Shown: positions 49,601 through 58,805, numbered from the stretch's first letter. The stretch: 61,885 nucleotides of DNA from Fimenecus sp964557975 (GCA_964557975.1 CAZLCG010000008.1:1-61885); one strand, 5' to 3'. Made by a program: numbers and translations. Notes: a model not told the origin generated them from the letters alone.

Positions 49601-50296
49601 TTATTTTGTAATTTGAACCGCTTTCGGACAAAAACCGAGCCAATCCGCAGACATCAATTCAAATTTTATACCGTATGCGGTTCCGTTAAAAGAGAATGCC
49701 GCCGAGGCGCTGTGAAGATGAGCGTAGTAGCAGCGCGTTATCCCCTCTTCAATAAGAACGTTCAGTATCGGTTCGCATTTTCGTTCGGAATTTACGGGCG
49801 GATAATGCAAAAACACAACAGGCTCGCCTCCGAGCCTTTTACCCTCGGCTATTGACGCGCGCAGTCTGCCCGCTTCACGGTTAACAATTTTAAGGTCGGC
49901 GTCGTTTTCGGCGTCAAAGAACCAGCCGCGCGTCCCGCAGACGCTTATATCCCCCGCTCTGTATGAATTGTTAAACAGAATATTAAGCGTATCAAAGGAA
50001 TTTTTTTTAAAAAACTCATCCGTTTTTTTCTTTGTGTTCCACCAATAATCGTGATTGCCCTTTAAGATGATTTTTTTACCCGGCAGAGAGTTAAGAAAGC
50101 GAAAATCCTCATATGCGCCGTCAAGGTTCATGCTCCACGAAACATCGCCCATTATTACGACTGTATCATCCTGATTTACCACCCTTTTCCAGTTGCTTTC
50201 GAGGCGTTCGACATAATTGTCCCACCCGCGAAACACATTCATAGGCTTATCCGCCCCGAACGAAAGGTGTGTGTCGCCTATGGCAAATAAAGACAT
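49601..50296 (-). CDS. Calcineurin-like metallophosphoesterase
   Basis: A 231-residue cytoplasmic phosphoesterase with all metal motifs: GDTHLSFG, GDVSWSM, GNHDYWW, a mid-protein FLHYPP and AHLHS. Similar proteins of this length in Firmicutes are annotated only as metallophosphoesterases; the substrate is unknown. It starts 19 bases after thrC (same strand), so it is probably co-expressed. A weak RBS, GGGG, precedes ATG. Confidence 0.9.
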   Translation of the reverse strand: MSLFAIGDTHLSFGADKPMNVFRGWDNYVERLESNWKRVVNQDDTVVIMGDVSWSMNLDGAYEDFRFLNSLPGKKIILKGNHDYWWNTKKKTDEFFKKNSFDTLNILFNNSYRAGDISVCGTRGWFFDAENDADLKIVNREAGRLRASIAEGKRLGGEPVVFLHYPPVNSERKCEPILNVLIEEGITRCYYAHLHSASAAFSFNGTAYGIKFELMSADWLGFCPKAVQITK

Positions 50297-50314
50297 AGCG
50301 TTAACCCCGTTTTA

Positions 50315-51808
50315 TCAGACGCCGAGCATATCGAAAACAACCTGCGTCATTTCATCCTTCGACGCAACGCGGTTGAACCTCGGCGTTTTATTTTTAAGGT
50401 TTGCAAGCTGAGGCGGTACGGGTTCCTTCGTCTTTTTGTGAAGCTCCTCAATCATCGAGAACTCGTCGGTTGAAGCGATATTGTCCTCAACAGCCGAAAG
50501 CACGCTTGCGGAGAACTTATAGGGATTTGCCGTTGAAGCGATTACCGTAGGCGTTTCGTCGCCCGTTCTCTTTACATAGGCTTCGTAAACGTTTACCGCG
50601 ACAGCCGTATGCGTATCGCACAGATAGTTATATTTAGAGAAGGTTTCCTTAATTGTTTTCTTTGTTTCAATATCATCGCAGAAATCAGCGTCGAAAAGCT
50701 CCTCAATCTGCTTATATATTTTTTTATCCACCGTGTATCTGCCGTCGCGGGAGAGCTTTTTCATAAGCCCGCTTGTCATTATATCGTCCTGACCGCTCAG
50801 CTCGAACAAAAGTCTTTCAAGGTTTGAGGATATAAGAATATCCATTGACGGCGAAGATGTACAGTAGAATTTTCTGTTTTTATCGTAAGTACCCGTTCTT
50901 AAAAAGTCGGTAAGAACATTATTTGAGTTTGAAGCGCAGACAAGCTTGCCTATCGGCAATCCCATTCTTTTAGCGTAGTAAGCCGCAAGGATATTTCCGA
51001 AATTTCCGGTAGGAACAACTACGTTGATCTTTTCGCCGAGCGCAACGGTTCCCTTTTCGACCAAATCGCAGTAAGCCGAAACATAATAAACAATCTGCGG
51101 AACAAGTCTGCCCCAATTTATTGAATTGGCAGATGAAAAAGCAAGATGATTTGCCTTGAACTTTTCCTCGATCCACTTATCCGTAAAAATAGCCTTAACG
51201 CCGCTTTGAGCGTCGTCAAAATTGCCCCTAATAGCACAGACGCTGACGTTTTCACCCTCCTGCGTGGTCATCTGAAGCTTCTGCATAGGGCTTACGCCGT
51301 CGACGGGATAAAAAACAAGTATTTCGGTGTTCGGAATGTTCTTAAAGCCCTCAAGAGCCGCCTTGCCCGTGTCCCCCGAGGTTGCGACAAGGATTACAAT
51401 TTTAGTATCTTTAAGAGTTTTTCCCGCGGAAACCGTGAGAAGATAAGGCAGAAGCTGTAAAGCCATATCCTTAAACGCGCAGGTAGGTCCTCTCCAAAGC
51501 TCAAGTATATTTTCCTTCTCGGTAAGAGAGTGAACGGGCGCAATTTTGTCGCTTGAAAACTTACCTTTTTTGTATGCGCCCTCGACGCAGGCGGAAAGCT
51601 CCTCCCGTGAAAAATCGGTAAGGTAGAGCTTCAATATCTCTTTCGCTCTGCCGATATAGTCAAGTGCTCCTATTCTTTTTATATCTTCAAGAGTGATTTT
51701 CGGGATCTCAACGGGTACGAACAGACCGCCGTCCGACGAAATGCCCTTTGCGATCGCTTCCGACGCAGTAACCTTAACCGTTTTATCCCTTGTGCTTTGA
51801 TAAAACAT
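50315..51808 (-). CDS. thrC: Threonine synthase
   Basis: PLP enzyme that converts O-phosphohomoserine to threonine, 497 residues, long class. PLP lysine in GPTCAFKDMALQ (near 107), VATSGDTGKAA, and the phosphate loop PTGNFGNILAA. Start ATG 51808 has GGAAG upstream; ATG 51823 lies next to the palindrome TCTGAATTCAGA (51823-51834) and has no RBS. No T-box or other leader was recognised in the 150-bp gap upstream. Confidence 0.95.
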   Translation of the reverse strand: MFYQSTRDKTVKVTASEAIAKGISSDGGLFVPVEIPKITLEDIKRIGALDYIGRAKEILKLYLTDFSREELSACVEGAYKKGKFSSDKIAPVHSLTEKENILELWRGPTCAFKDMALQLLPYLLTVSAGKTLKDTKIVILVATSGDTGKAALEGFKNIPNTEILVFYPVDGVSPMQKLQMTTQEGENVSVCAIRGNFDDAQSGVKAIFTDKWIEEKFKANHLAFSSANSINWGRLVPQIVYYVSAYCDLVEKGTVALGEKINVVVPTGNFGNILAAYYAKRMGLPIGKLVCASNSNNVLTDFLRTGTYDKNRKFYCTSSPSMDILISSNLERLLFELSGQDDIMTSGLMKKLSRDGRYTVDKKIYKQIEELFDADFCDDIETKKTIKETFSKYNYLCDTHTAVAVNVYEAYVKRTGDETPTVIASTANPYKFSASVLSAVEDNIASTDEFSMIEELHKKTKEPVPPQLANLKNKTPRFNRVASKDEMTQVVFDMLGV

Positions 51809-51985
51809 TCTTACACTTCCCATCTGAATTCAGAGATAATATTTTAACACATAGTTTATATGTTTGCAATCAAAAATCCGTAAGCGCTGTCAAAAAAGAT
51901 ATTAAGATATTTTTAATCACTTTTTTGCGATAAATTTTTATCCGAAAGCCAAGCGAAGCCCGAGAGCCTTTACGGTTTAAAATAA

Positions 51986-52348
51986 TCAGCCCTCGCCGCC
52001 GTATGCGTTTTCAATGAAATTAACCTTTTCCGCTCTGTCGCCCTTCATAAAGACCTCGATAACGTCAAAGCGCGGCTGCAGCTTGGTTTTATTATGCGAA
52101 AGGTAAAACCGAGCCGTGGAAATAATTCTGCGCCGTTTTGCGGAATTTACCGCATCCGAGGGCTTTAAAGCAGTATTCCCATCTCTTGTTTTTACCTCCA
52201 CAAAACATATATATTTTCGGTTTGCCGCGATTATATCAATTTCGCCCATACGGCATCGGTAATTTGCGTTAAGTATCGTATATCCGTTTTCACGCAGAAA
52301 CCTGCCCGCTGTGAGCTCACCGTACGCACCCGTCAGCGCCTTATCCAT
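51986..52348 (-). CDS. YraN/UPF0102 family endonuclease-like protein
   Basis: A 120-residue protein with the restriction-endonuclease-like core: YGELTAGRFLRENGYTIL, RCRMGEIDIIA and FVEVKTRDGN (E-x-K/D-x-ExK metal-binding pattern). Family function is unproven; often next to rnhB, as here. It overlaps rnhB by 8 bases with AGGAG upstream. A T-rich hairpin downstream (about 51950-51985) may end the operon. Confidence 0.9.
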   Translation of the reverse strand: MDKALTGAYGELTAGRFLRENGYTILNANYRCRMGEIDIIAANRKYICFVEVKTRDGNTALKPSDAVNSAKRRRIISTARFYLSHNKTKLQPRFDVIEVFMKGDRAEKVNFIENAYGGEG

Positions 52349-52952
52349 GCCGTTCTCCTATAATCTTTTTAAGAAATGTTTTTCTGTGAATGTCGCATAT
52401 TCCGTACTGTTCTATTCTTTCGTAATGAAGCTTGGTGCCGTAACCCTTGTGCTTATCAAATTCATACTGCGGATATTTTTTTGCCGCCTCGCGCATAAAT
52501 CTGTCGCGGCTGACCTTTGCAAGCACGGAAGCCGCCGCTATTGACATTGATTTCGCGTCACCCTTTACAACTGTAAGCGTATCAATGCCCAGCTCCGGAT
52601 CCCGATTGCCGTCAACAAGTGCGAAATCAGGCTTAACCGGAAGAGCGTCAACCGCTCTTTTCATTGCAAGGAAAGTCGCCTGAAGGATGTTTATTTCATC
52701 AATTTCCTTTTCGTCGGCAAAGCCGATTGAATAGGCTGCAGCCGTTTCGGTTATAACGTCAAAAAGCTCCTCCCTCTTCTTTTCGGTAAGCTTTTTCGAG
52801 TCGTCAAGCCCCAAAATAACAGCGTCTCTCGGCAGTATGACCGCCGCCGCATACACAGGTCCCGCAAGCGGACCTCTGCCCGCTTCGTCAATACCGCAAA
52901 CAGCGCGGTATTGCCTGTTTAAATATTCGTCTTCTATTTTAAAATCAACCAT
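52341..52952 (-). CDS. rnhB: Ribonuclease HII
   Basis: Removes ribonucleotides from DNA, 203 residues. GIDEAGRGPLAGPVYAAAV with the acidic pair, LDDSKKLTEKKRE, and the DGN / DAKSMSIAAASVLAKVSRD motifs are complete. The ATG at 52952 follows GGAGAATACA and lies inside the end of rbgA. A longer reading (53012) lacks an RBS. Confidence 0.96.
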   Translation of the reverse strand: MVDFKIEDEYLNRQYRAVCGIDEAGRGPLAGPVYAAAVILPRDAVILGLDDSKKLTEKKREELFDVITETAAAYSIGFADEKEIDEINILQATFLAMKRAVDALPVKPDFALVDGNRDPELGIDTLTVVKGDAKSMSIAAASVLAKVSRDRFMREAAKKYPQYEFDKHKGYGTKLHYERIEQYGICDIHRKTFLKKIIGERHG

Positions 52953-53823
52953 TGTATTCTCCGATCGCGTCAAGCGTAATTCTGCCGAGCTTGCCGCCTC
53001 GGTATTCGTCAAGCAGCATAACCGAGGCCCTCAGCGTATCGACCTCTCCGCCCTTTATAATCATACCTCTTTTTCTGCCTATGGCCTCCAACAGCTCATA
53101 AGCCTGCAAGTCATCAAAATCCGTTATTTTATACCTTTCCGAAAGCCTGTCGGCATAATCGGATTTAAGCGTTTCGAGAAGTCTTACGGCAAGTGTTTCC
53201 GTATCAAACACATCATCCTTAACCGAGCCTATAAACGCGAGCTTATCCCCTACCTTGGGGTCGTCGAATTTAGGCCACAGTACCCCCGGAGTGTCAAGCA
53301 ACTCAATTCCGCCGCCTATCGCAAACCACTGGCTGTGCCTTGTAACTCCCGCCTTATCCGCAACCTGCGCCCTGTTCCTGCCCGCCATTTTGTTAATAAA
53401 CGACGACTTGCCCGTATTTGGTATGCCGACGACCATAATACGTAAGGGCTTGCCCGCCATCCCCTTCGCTTCATTGGCGGCAATCCTGTCCTTTAATACC
53501 TCGCGCATAAGCGGAATATATTTGTTAAGCCCGTTTCCGCTTTTGCAGTCAACCGCAAGCGCCGCAACGGATTTTTTTCTGTAAAAATCAAGCCACCTTT
53601 TTGTAGCTTTTTCATCAGCAACATCACATTTGTTGAAAAGCACAATAAGCGGCTTATTACCTATAAGTTCGTGAAGCTCGGGGTTGCGGCTGCTTTCGGG
53701 CATACGCGCGTCGAGAATTTCCGTGACGGCGTCTACCTGAGAAAGGCTCTCTTTAATAAGCCTTCTCGTTTTTGCCATATGCCCCGGAAACCACTGAACT
53801 GTTTGTTTAATTGACTCTGCCAT
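52945..53823 (-). CDS. rbgA: Ribosome biogenesis GTPase RbgA/YlqF
   Basis: Circularly permuted GTPase for late 50S assembly, 292 residues. G-motifs in the permuted order: G4 NKCD, then G1 GIPNTGKSS, then G3 DTPGVLWPK. The N-terminal WFPGHMAKTRR and C-terminal ANTAR-like helices are typical. rbgA-rnhB-yraN is a conserved Gram-positive order. Confidence 0.96.
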   Translation of the reverse strand: MAESIKQTVQWFPGHMAKTRRLIKESLSQVDAVTEILDARMPESSRNPELHELIGNKPLIVLFNKCDVADEKATKRWLDFYRKKSVAALAVDCKSGNGLNKYIPLMREVLKDRIAANEAKGMAGKPLRIMVVGIPNTGKSSFINKMAGRNRAQVADKAGVTRHSQWFAIGGGIELLDTPGVLWPKFDDPKVGDKLAFIGSVKDDVFDTETLAVRLLETLKSDYADRLSERYKITDFDDLQAYELLEAIGRKRGMIIKGGEVDTLRASVMLLDEYRGGKLGRITLDAIGEYNG

Positions 53824-53851
53824 ATATTTCCAAGCCTTTCGCCGTTTTAAA

Positions 53852-54385
53852 CTATTCTGATGTGTTTAACAGCGAAGAATCTCCCATTCTGTAAAACGCC
53901 TCGCCTATTATGTATCTTTCGTCAATCATCCCGACAGCTGCGAAACGGCTGTCACCCGAATTGTTGCGGTTATCGCCCATAACAAATACATAGCCCTCGG
54001 GAACGGTTATCGGGTAATCAAACGCATCGCCCAATATTCTGTTTCTTTCTTTAACATAAGGCTCCGACAGTACTTCCCCGTCAACGGTAACGGTGTTGCT
54101 TCTTATATCAATATCAATAGTTTGACCGCCCGTGGCAATAACCCTTTTTATCAGAACCTCATTGTAGCCGTTAGGCTGTGAAATAATAACTATGTCGCCG
54201 TAATCAACGCTTTTAACCATTGCGGTTATAACAAGCTTGTCGCCGTTTTGCAGGGTATCGTTCATAGAGTCGCCGACTACGGTGGATATTTTAATGAAAA
54301 ATGTAAACAGAAAGGCGACAGCAATCACAGCCGTTACAAGGACTGACGCAAGATCGTAAATCAACGAATACTTTTTATCTTTCAT
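53852..54385 (-). CDS. lepB: Signal peptidase I (paralogue 1)
   Basis: A 177-residue type I signal peptidase. N-terminal membrane helix (about 10-33), catalytic Ser in VVGDSMNDTL, catalytic Lys in LIKRVIATGG and the GDNRNNSGDSR box. I prefer ATG 54385, two bases after the upstream lepB stop; ATG 54403 is possible but its RBS is too close. Tandem to a second lepB, so it arose by duplication or serves different substrates. Confidence 0.92.
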   Translation of the reverse strand: MKDKKYSLIYDLASVLVTAVIAVAFLFTFFIKISTVVGDSMNDTLQNGDKLVITAMVKSVDYGDIVIISQPNGYNEVLIKRVIATGGQTIDIDIRSNTVTVDGEVLSEPYVKERNRILGDAFDYPITVPEGYVFVMGDNRNNSGDSRFAAVGMIDERYIIGEAFYRMGDSSLLNTSE

Positions 54386-54387
54386 TT

Positions 54388-54972
54388 TCAATTCAACTTC
54401 CATTCACCAAAAGGATATAATCTGAATTCCGCCGTGCCTAAAAGATACCTTGTGTCTATAAAACCGACTAATGTCGAACGGCTGTCAAGCGACTCGTTTC
54501 TGTTGTCTCCCATAACAAAAACACAGCCCTCGGGTACGGTAATCGGAAAAGCAACGTCAAACATTCTTTCGGTCGGCTCGGCAATATAAGGTTCGTTAAT
54601 AATCTCGCCGTTTATTTTGACGACGCCGTCCGCAAAATTTATATCAACGGTATCGCCCGCAACGGCAATAACGCGCTTGATCAACGGTTCATTAAGCGAG
54701 TTGGGCTGCGTTATAACAACAATGTCGCCGCGCTCGTAAGAGGTATTTACCGCCTTTACCGCAAGCCAGTCGCCGCTGTTAAGCGTAGGCTGCATTGATT
54801 TGCCGTTAACGCCGACAAGCCTGAAAGCAAGGGAAAAAACAACGAGTATGGCAACAAGCGCAAATATTACGGAGTCAAGCCAGCTGTATATAATTTTCCA
54901 AGACTTTGATGTTTCGGAATAATAATTTTCCAACTCGTCAAAATAAACTCTTATCTCTTCAACTTTTCTCAA
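54388..54972 (-). CDS. lepB: Signal peptidase I (paralogue 2)
   Basis: A 194-residue signal peptidase. It has a cytoplasmic N-terminal segment longer than its neighbour's, a membrane helix (about 30-52), Ser in VNGKSMQPTL, Lys in LIKRVIAVAG and GDNRNESLDSR. Start TTG at 54972 with AGGTG upstream. Position just behind rplS is common in Firmicutes (rplS-lepB-rbgA-rnhB). Confidence 0.93.
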   Translation of the reverse strand: MRKVEEIRVYFDELENYYSETSKSWKIIYSWLDSVIFALVAILVVFSLAFRLVGVNGKSMQPTLNSGDWLAVKAVNTSYERGDIVVITQPNSLNEPLIKRVIAVAGDTVDINFADGVVKINGEIINEPYIAEPTERMFDVAFPITVPEGCVFVMGDNRNESLDSRSTLVGFIDTRYLLGTAEFRLYPFGEWKLN

Positions 54973-55030
54973 TTAACACACCTGCCCTGTTTTAAAATAT
55001 ATAATACAACATTTCCGAATAAAATGCAAT

Positions 55031-55061
55031 AAAAAAAGAGGAACGGAAATAACCGCTCCTC
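55031..55061 (-). terminator. rplS terminator/attenuator
   Basis: Minus strand: stem GAGGAGCGG / CCGTTCCTC with loop TTATTT, then TTTTTTT. Confidence 0.85.
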
Positions 55062-55074
55062 AAATTCGTAAAAG

Positions 55075-55419
55075 TTATTTAATAAGCTCTTTAACCTTAG
55101 CCGCTTTGCCGACCCTGTCGCGCAGATAATAAAGCTTGCTTCTGCGAACCTTACCGTTTCTGACAAGCTCAACCTTAGCAACATTGGGCGAATTTACGGG
55201 AAATACCCTTTCAACGCCTACGCCGTATGAAACACGTCTTACGGTAAAGGTTTCAGAAACGCCGCTGCCCCTGCGAGCAATAACGGTGCCCTCAAAAACC
55301 TGAATTCTTTCTCTCTCGCCCTCACGGATTTTTACATGAACCCTGACAACGCTGCCGATGCTGATCTGCGGACGGTCTTCTTTAACCATGCCCTCTGTGA
55401 TAACCTTTAATGCGTCCAT
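55075..55419 (-). CDS. rplS: 50S ribosomal protein L19
   Basis: A 114-residue protein at the 30S-50S interface. GSVVRVHVKIREGERERIQVF and VERVFPVNSP are the family signatures. RBS GGAGG. It is followed by a terminator before the lepB genes and preceded by a structured leader. Confidence 0.98.
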   Translation of the reverse strand: MDALKVITEGMVKEDRPQISIGSVVRVHVKIREGERERIQVFEGTVIARRGSGVSETFTVRRVSYGVGVERVFPVNSPNVAKVELVRNGKVRRSKLYYLRDRVGKAAKVKELIK

Positions 55420-55573
55420 AATGAACCTCCAAAAAATTTTTCAAGCGTTCATACCATAAAATACATATGCAGAGGACCGCTCGCTTTAATGTTGCCATTA
55501 ACTGCCGTTTGCACATAAATAGGAAAGCCGAACATGGTATGCCTAAAATATGCAAGCGCCGAAATGCTTGAAT
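55420..55573 (-). promoter_or_regulatory. Structured 5' leader of rplS
   Basis: Two nested long-range helices: TTCAAGC (55440-55446) / GCTTGAA (55566-55572) outside, CATACCAT (55450-55457) / ATGGTATG (55534-55541) inside. The helices close just upstream of the GGAGG of rplS. L19 leaders are known in Firmicutes as autoregulatory elements; I cannot confirm that this is the Rfam L19 leader. Confidence 0.55.
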
Positions 55574-55602
55574 ATCATAACACATTGTTTGAATAATTGC
55601 AA
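55574..55602 (-). promoter_or_regulatory. Promoter of rplS
   Basis: On the minus strand: TTGCAA (55602-55597), 17 bases, TATGAT (55579-55574). Confidence 0.7.
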
Positions 55603-55626
55603 GTATTTTTTTAATATACCGAAATT

Positions 55627-56292
55627 CTATTCAAATTCCGTCATATCCGCGCAAAGCATTTTTTCTTTAACGATGTCAACGCTTTCAATATCCTCTGAAA
55701 TTTCCTTGGTAATCGCCGAAATTAAAAGAGACGGATTGATATTGTTATTTGCTCCCGCCGTTAAGACGGTATTCAATTCGACCGTACCTTTAACGTCGTC
55801 TAATTTAAAGGTCTTGATATTTTCCTTTAAATTGACCTGCTTCAAAACCTTTTTTCTTCCCTGTTTAGCCTTTTTCTCGGCTGAAATTTCATCTGCGGAC
55901 AGAGCGGCTTCAAGCGCGTTTTTAACCTTTTCCTCCTTTTTTGTATGAAAGGATATATTAAATCGGGCGAACGCGATTTCCCCCGCCTTATGAACAGGCG
56001 TTTTAACCTTTGTAACAGCAATACCCGACGGCAAAGCGCCGTTTAACTTTTCCATGATTTCACTGTCGGTCATTTCATCCATAATGCGTATATCCACGGA
56101 TTCGCAAAAGCTTTCCGTACCGAGCGACAACGGCAGTGAAAACGTCATAAACGGATGGGGATTAAACCCCTCCGTGTACCAAATCGGTATTTCCGCTCTT
56201 TTAACCGCGCGGCTGAAGCAGCGCATTAAATCAAGGTGTGAAATGTACTTTGCCGTGCCCCTTTTCTCAAAAAAAATTCTAACGCTTCGCAT
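55627..56292 (-). CDS. TIGR03936/DUF2344 protein
   Basis: A 221-residue protein recognised by RIFFEKRGTAKYISHLDLMR and WYTEGFNPHPFMTFSLPLSLG. The family is nearly always adjacent or fused to the radical-SAM protein that precedes it here. Start ATG 56292, with GGAGGTAAATGCG upstream, lies inside the end of that gene (14-base overlap). Function unknown. Confidence 0.9.
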   Translation of the reverse strand: MRSVRIFFEKRGTAKYISHLDLMRCFSRAVKRAEIPIWYTEGFNPHPFMTFSLPLSLGTESFCESVDIRIMDEMTDSEIMEKLNGALPSGIAVTKVKTPVHKAGEIAFARFNISFHTKKEEKVKNALEAALSADEISAEKKAKQGRKKVLKQVNLKENIKTFKLDDVKGTVELNTVLTAGANNNINPSLLISAITKEISEDIESVDIVKEKMLCADMTEFE

Positions 56293-58120
56293 CGCATTTA
56301 CCTCCGTTCAGCCTTGCCGCGCCGCAGGCGGCGCATTTCTGACGGCAGTTGGGCGTCGTTACGCTTATATGCGCCTTTTTGTTTTCTTCAGCGAGGAAAT
56401 CCTTTCTTATGCCGTAATCGAACATATCCCAAGGAAGGATTTCATCAAATTCCCTTTTGCGGTTCGCATAGAATTGAGGTTCAACGCCGCAGTCCTCAAA
56501 AGCCTTCTGCCAAACGTCGAATTTAAAAAATTCATCCCAGCTGTCAAATTTACAGCCGTTTTGCCATGCCTTTTCGATTACATTACAGAGTTTTCTGTCG
56601 CCCCTTGCCAAAACGCCCTCAAGAAAGCTTGTCTGCGACTGGTGCCATGAAACCCGTATTTTATTGGTTTTTACATTGGAAAGAAGGTGTTTTTGCTTTT
56701 CAACAAGCATATCCATTGTGTCCTGCGGCTCCCATTGGAACGGCGTAAAGGGCTTCGGCACGAACGAAGCCACACTGACGCTTACGGTAACGCCCTTGCC
56801 CTTCGGTTTATCGGGATTTTGATAAAATGCGTCAACAACCTTTTGCGCAAGCTCGGCGATCCCTGCTATATCTTCAAAGGTTTCGGTAGGAAGCCCCATC
56901 ATAAAATAAAGCTTAACGGAGGTCCAGCCGCCCCTGAACGCCTTTTTTGAAGTTTCAAGAACCTCCGCTTCGGTTACGTTTTTGTTTACGGCGTCGCGAA
57001 GCCTTTGCGTGCCTGCCTCGGGAGCAAAGGTCAAACCGCTTCGGCGTACCTTTTGAAGCTCCTCGATAAGCTCGTCCGAAAAATTGTCAACCCGCAGGGA
57101 CGGCAGGGAAACATTGATGTTATCCTTCAAAGCCCACTCAAACATATCGGGAATAAGCTTATCTATATCGGAATAATCGCTCGTGCTTAACGAGCAGAGG
57201 GATATTTCGTCATAGCCCGTGGACTTGCATAATTTTTTTGCCTGCTCATTCACAACGGCACTTGATTTTTCACGCACAGGTCGGTAAATAAAGCCCGCCT
57301 GACAGAAACGGCAGCCCCTTATACAGCCCCTGAATATTTCCGATACCACTCTGTCGTGTACTATTTCAATAAAAGGAACTACGAATTTTTCGGGATAGAA
57401 AACCGTATTGAGGTCTGAAATAATTCTTTTCTTAACCCTTTTCGGAGCATTTTCCCTGTTTTTGACCTCTTTAATCGTTCCGTCGTCATTATAATAAACA
57501 TCATAGAACTCAGGCACATAAACGCCCTCAAGCTGCGCCGCTTCACGCAGGAAATCAAGCTTTGAGGAGCCCGTCCGCTTGTGCTTTATAAAAAGGTCAA
57601 TAAGCTCGTTGGTGACCTCCTCGCCCTCGCCGGGCAAGAATATATCGACAAAATCCGCAAGCGGCTCCGGATTGCATACGCACGGTCCGCCCGCGACAAC
57701 GATCGGCGTCAAATCCTTTCTGTCGCGGCTTCTGACCGGCAGCCCCGCCAAATCAAGCATATTAAGCACGTTAGTGTAGCTTAGCTCATACTGAAGCGTA
57801 AAACCGATTAAATCAAAATCACGGATGTAATCTCCGCTTTCAAGCGCGAAAAGAGGAATGTTGTTTTTTCTCATTTCATTCTCCATATCCTCCCACGGCG
57901 CAAATACCCTTTCGCACCATGCGTCGGCGCGCTCGTTTACAAGGGAGTAAAGGATTTTCATACCGAGATGCGACATTCCGATTTCGTAACTATCGGGAAA
58001 GCAAAACGCATAACGCAGCTTAATGTTTTCCTTATTCTTCACAACGCTGTTAAGCTCGCCGCCCGTATATCTTGCAGGCTTTTGCACGTTTTTCAGCAGT
58101 TTTTCGATTTCTCTTTTCAT
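56279..58120 (-). CDS. B12-binding-domain radical SAM protein (TIGR03960 type)
   Basis: A 613-residue protein. The N-terminal half is a B12-binding-like Rossmann domain. The radical-SAM core has RGCIRGCRFCQAGF (CxxxCxxC iron-sulfur cluster, near 290) and APEAGTQRLRDAVNK. The C-terminal end has a further Cys cluster CRQKCAACG plus Cys in GGKCD. In many Clostridia this pair is upstream of rplU-rpmA (rRNA or tRNA modification has been suggested), not seen here. ATG with GAGGTACGG upstream. Confidence 0.9.
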   Translation of the reverse strand: MKREIEKLLKNVQKPARYTGGELNSVVKNKENIKLRYAFCFPDSYEIGMSHLGMKILYSLVNERADAWCERVFAPWEDMENEMRKNNIPLFALESGDYIRDFDLIGFTLQYELSYTNVLNMLDLAGLPVRSRDRKDLTPIVVAGGPCVCNPEPLADFVDIFLPGEGEEVTNELIDLFIKHKRTGSSKLDFLREAAQLEGVYVPEFYDVYYNDDGTIKEVKNRENAPKRVKKRIISDLNTVFYPEKFVVPFIEIVHDRVVSEIFRGCIRGCRFCQAGFIYRPVREKSSAVVNEQAKKLCKSTGYDEISLCSLSTSDYSDIDKLIPDMFEWALKDNINVSLPSLRVDNFSDELIEELQKVRRSGLTFAPEAGTQRLRDAVNKNVTEAEVLETSKKAFRGGWTSVKLYFMMGLPTETFEDIAGIAELAQKVVDAFYQNPDKPKGKGVTVSVSVASFVPKPFTPFQWEPQDTMDMLVEKQKHLLSNVKTNKIRVSWHQSQTSFLEGVLARGDRKLCNVIEKAWQNGCKFDSWDEFFKFDVWQKAFEDCGVEPQFYANRKREFDEILPWDMFDYGIRKDFLAEENKKAHISVTTPNCRQKCAACGAARLNGGKCDAKR

Positions 58121-58151
58121 TACCGTACCTCAAATAATAATTATCCCCCAT

Positions 58152-58180
58152 ATAATACTACAAAAAAAGGCGAAAAGCAA
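58152..58180 (-). promoter_or_regulatory. Promoter of the radical-SAM/DUF2344 pair
   Basis: On the minus strand: TTGCTT (58180-58175), 17 bases, TATTAT (58157-58152). Confidence 0.55.
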
Positions 58181-58205
58181 TCATCTGCAAAAATTGACGC
58201 CGTCG

Positions 58206-58805
58206 CTACGCCTTAATAAAAAGCATTACGGCAAGATAAACGGTAATTAAAAGAAACGTAAAATTATAACCGCTTTCAATCAAAATACAGAAGCCCGCTC
58301 CCATCATAAAAACAAGCGCCGCGAACGAAACAGCCTTTAAAATTCTGTCGCCCGTATCCGCTTCAAAATTCATTTTAAGAAAGCTCTCGAGAGCCCTGCC
58401 CCCGTCAAGAGAAAACACGGGCATAATATTGAACGTTCCCATAATGAGGTTGACAAAAACCGATTTCATGATCCTGCTGTCGGGTATCCTTAAATATACC
58501 GCATAAAGTACGGCGGAAAGAAAAAAATTTGTAAACGGACCCGCCAACGCGGTTATAATCTCCTTTTTGTAATCCTGCGACAAGTCGCTTTGTCTGATGA
58601 TCGTCATTCCGAAAAGCCCGAAGCGCACTGTTTCGGGCTTTTCCCTGCAAATTATTATCGCTGTTAAATGACCTGTTTCGTGAAGAATTGAGAAAAAAAT
58701 TCCGAGCCTTACCTCGTCTCCCGTGTTAAAGCACAAAAGGATTGTAACCAGAGCGGCGAACAGAAAATCAATTTTAACCTTAACGCCGCCTACATAAAAG
58801 ACCAT
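58206..58805 (-). CDS. M50 intramembrane metalloprotease, SpoIVFB-like
   Basis: A 199-residue site-2-protease family member with five or six membrane helices. HETGH (near residue 42) supplies zinc ligands and the LDGG of FSLDGGRAL supplies the Asp. In Bacillus, SpoIVFB frees sigma-K from its pro-form. The ATG overlaps the stop of the M23 gene by one base, giving the SpoIVFA-SpoIVFB arrangement. No CBS domain is present, unlike Bacillus SpoIVFB. Other substrates are possible. Confidence 0.88.
   Translation of the reverse strand: MVFYVGGVKVKIDFLFAALVTILLCFNTGDEVRLGIFFSILHETGHLTAIIICREKPETVRFGLFGMTIIRQSDLSQDYKKEIITALAGPFTNFFLSAVLYAVYLRIPDSRIMKSVFVNLIMGTFNIMPVFSLDGGRALESFLKMNFEADTGDRILKAVSFAALVFMMGAGFCILIESGYNFTFLLITVYLAVMLFIKA

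Noticed and set aside
51835..51985. T-box or leader for thrC
   Set aside because: Too short, lacks T-box motifs; only AT-rich sequence and a possible terminator of the yraN operon.
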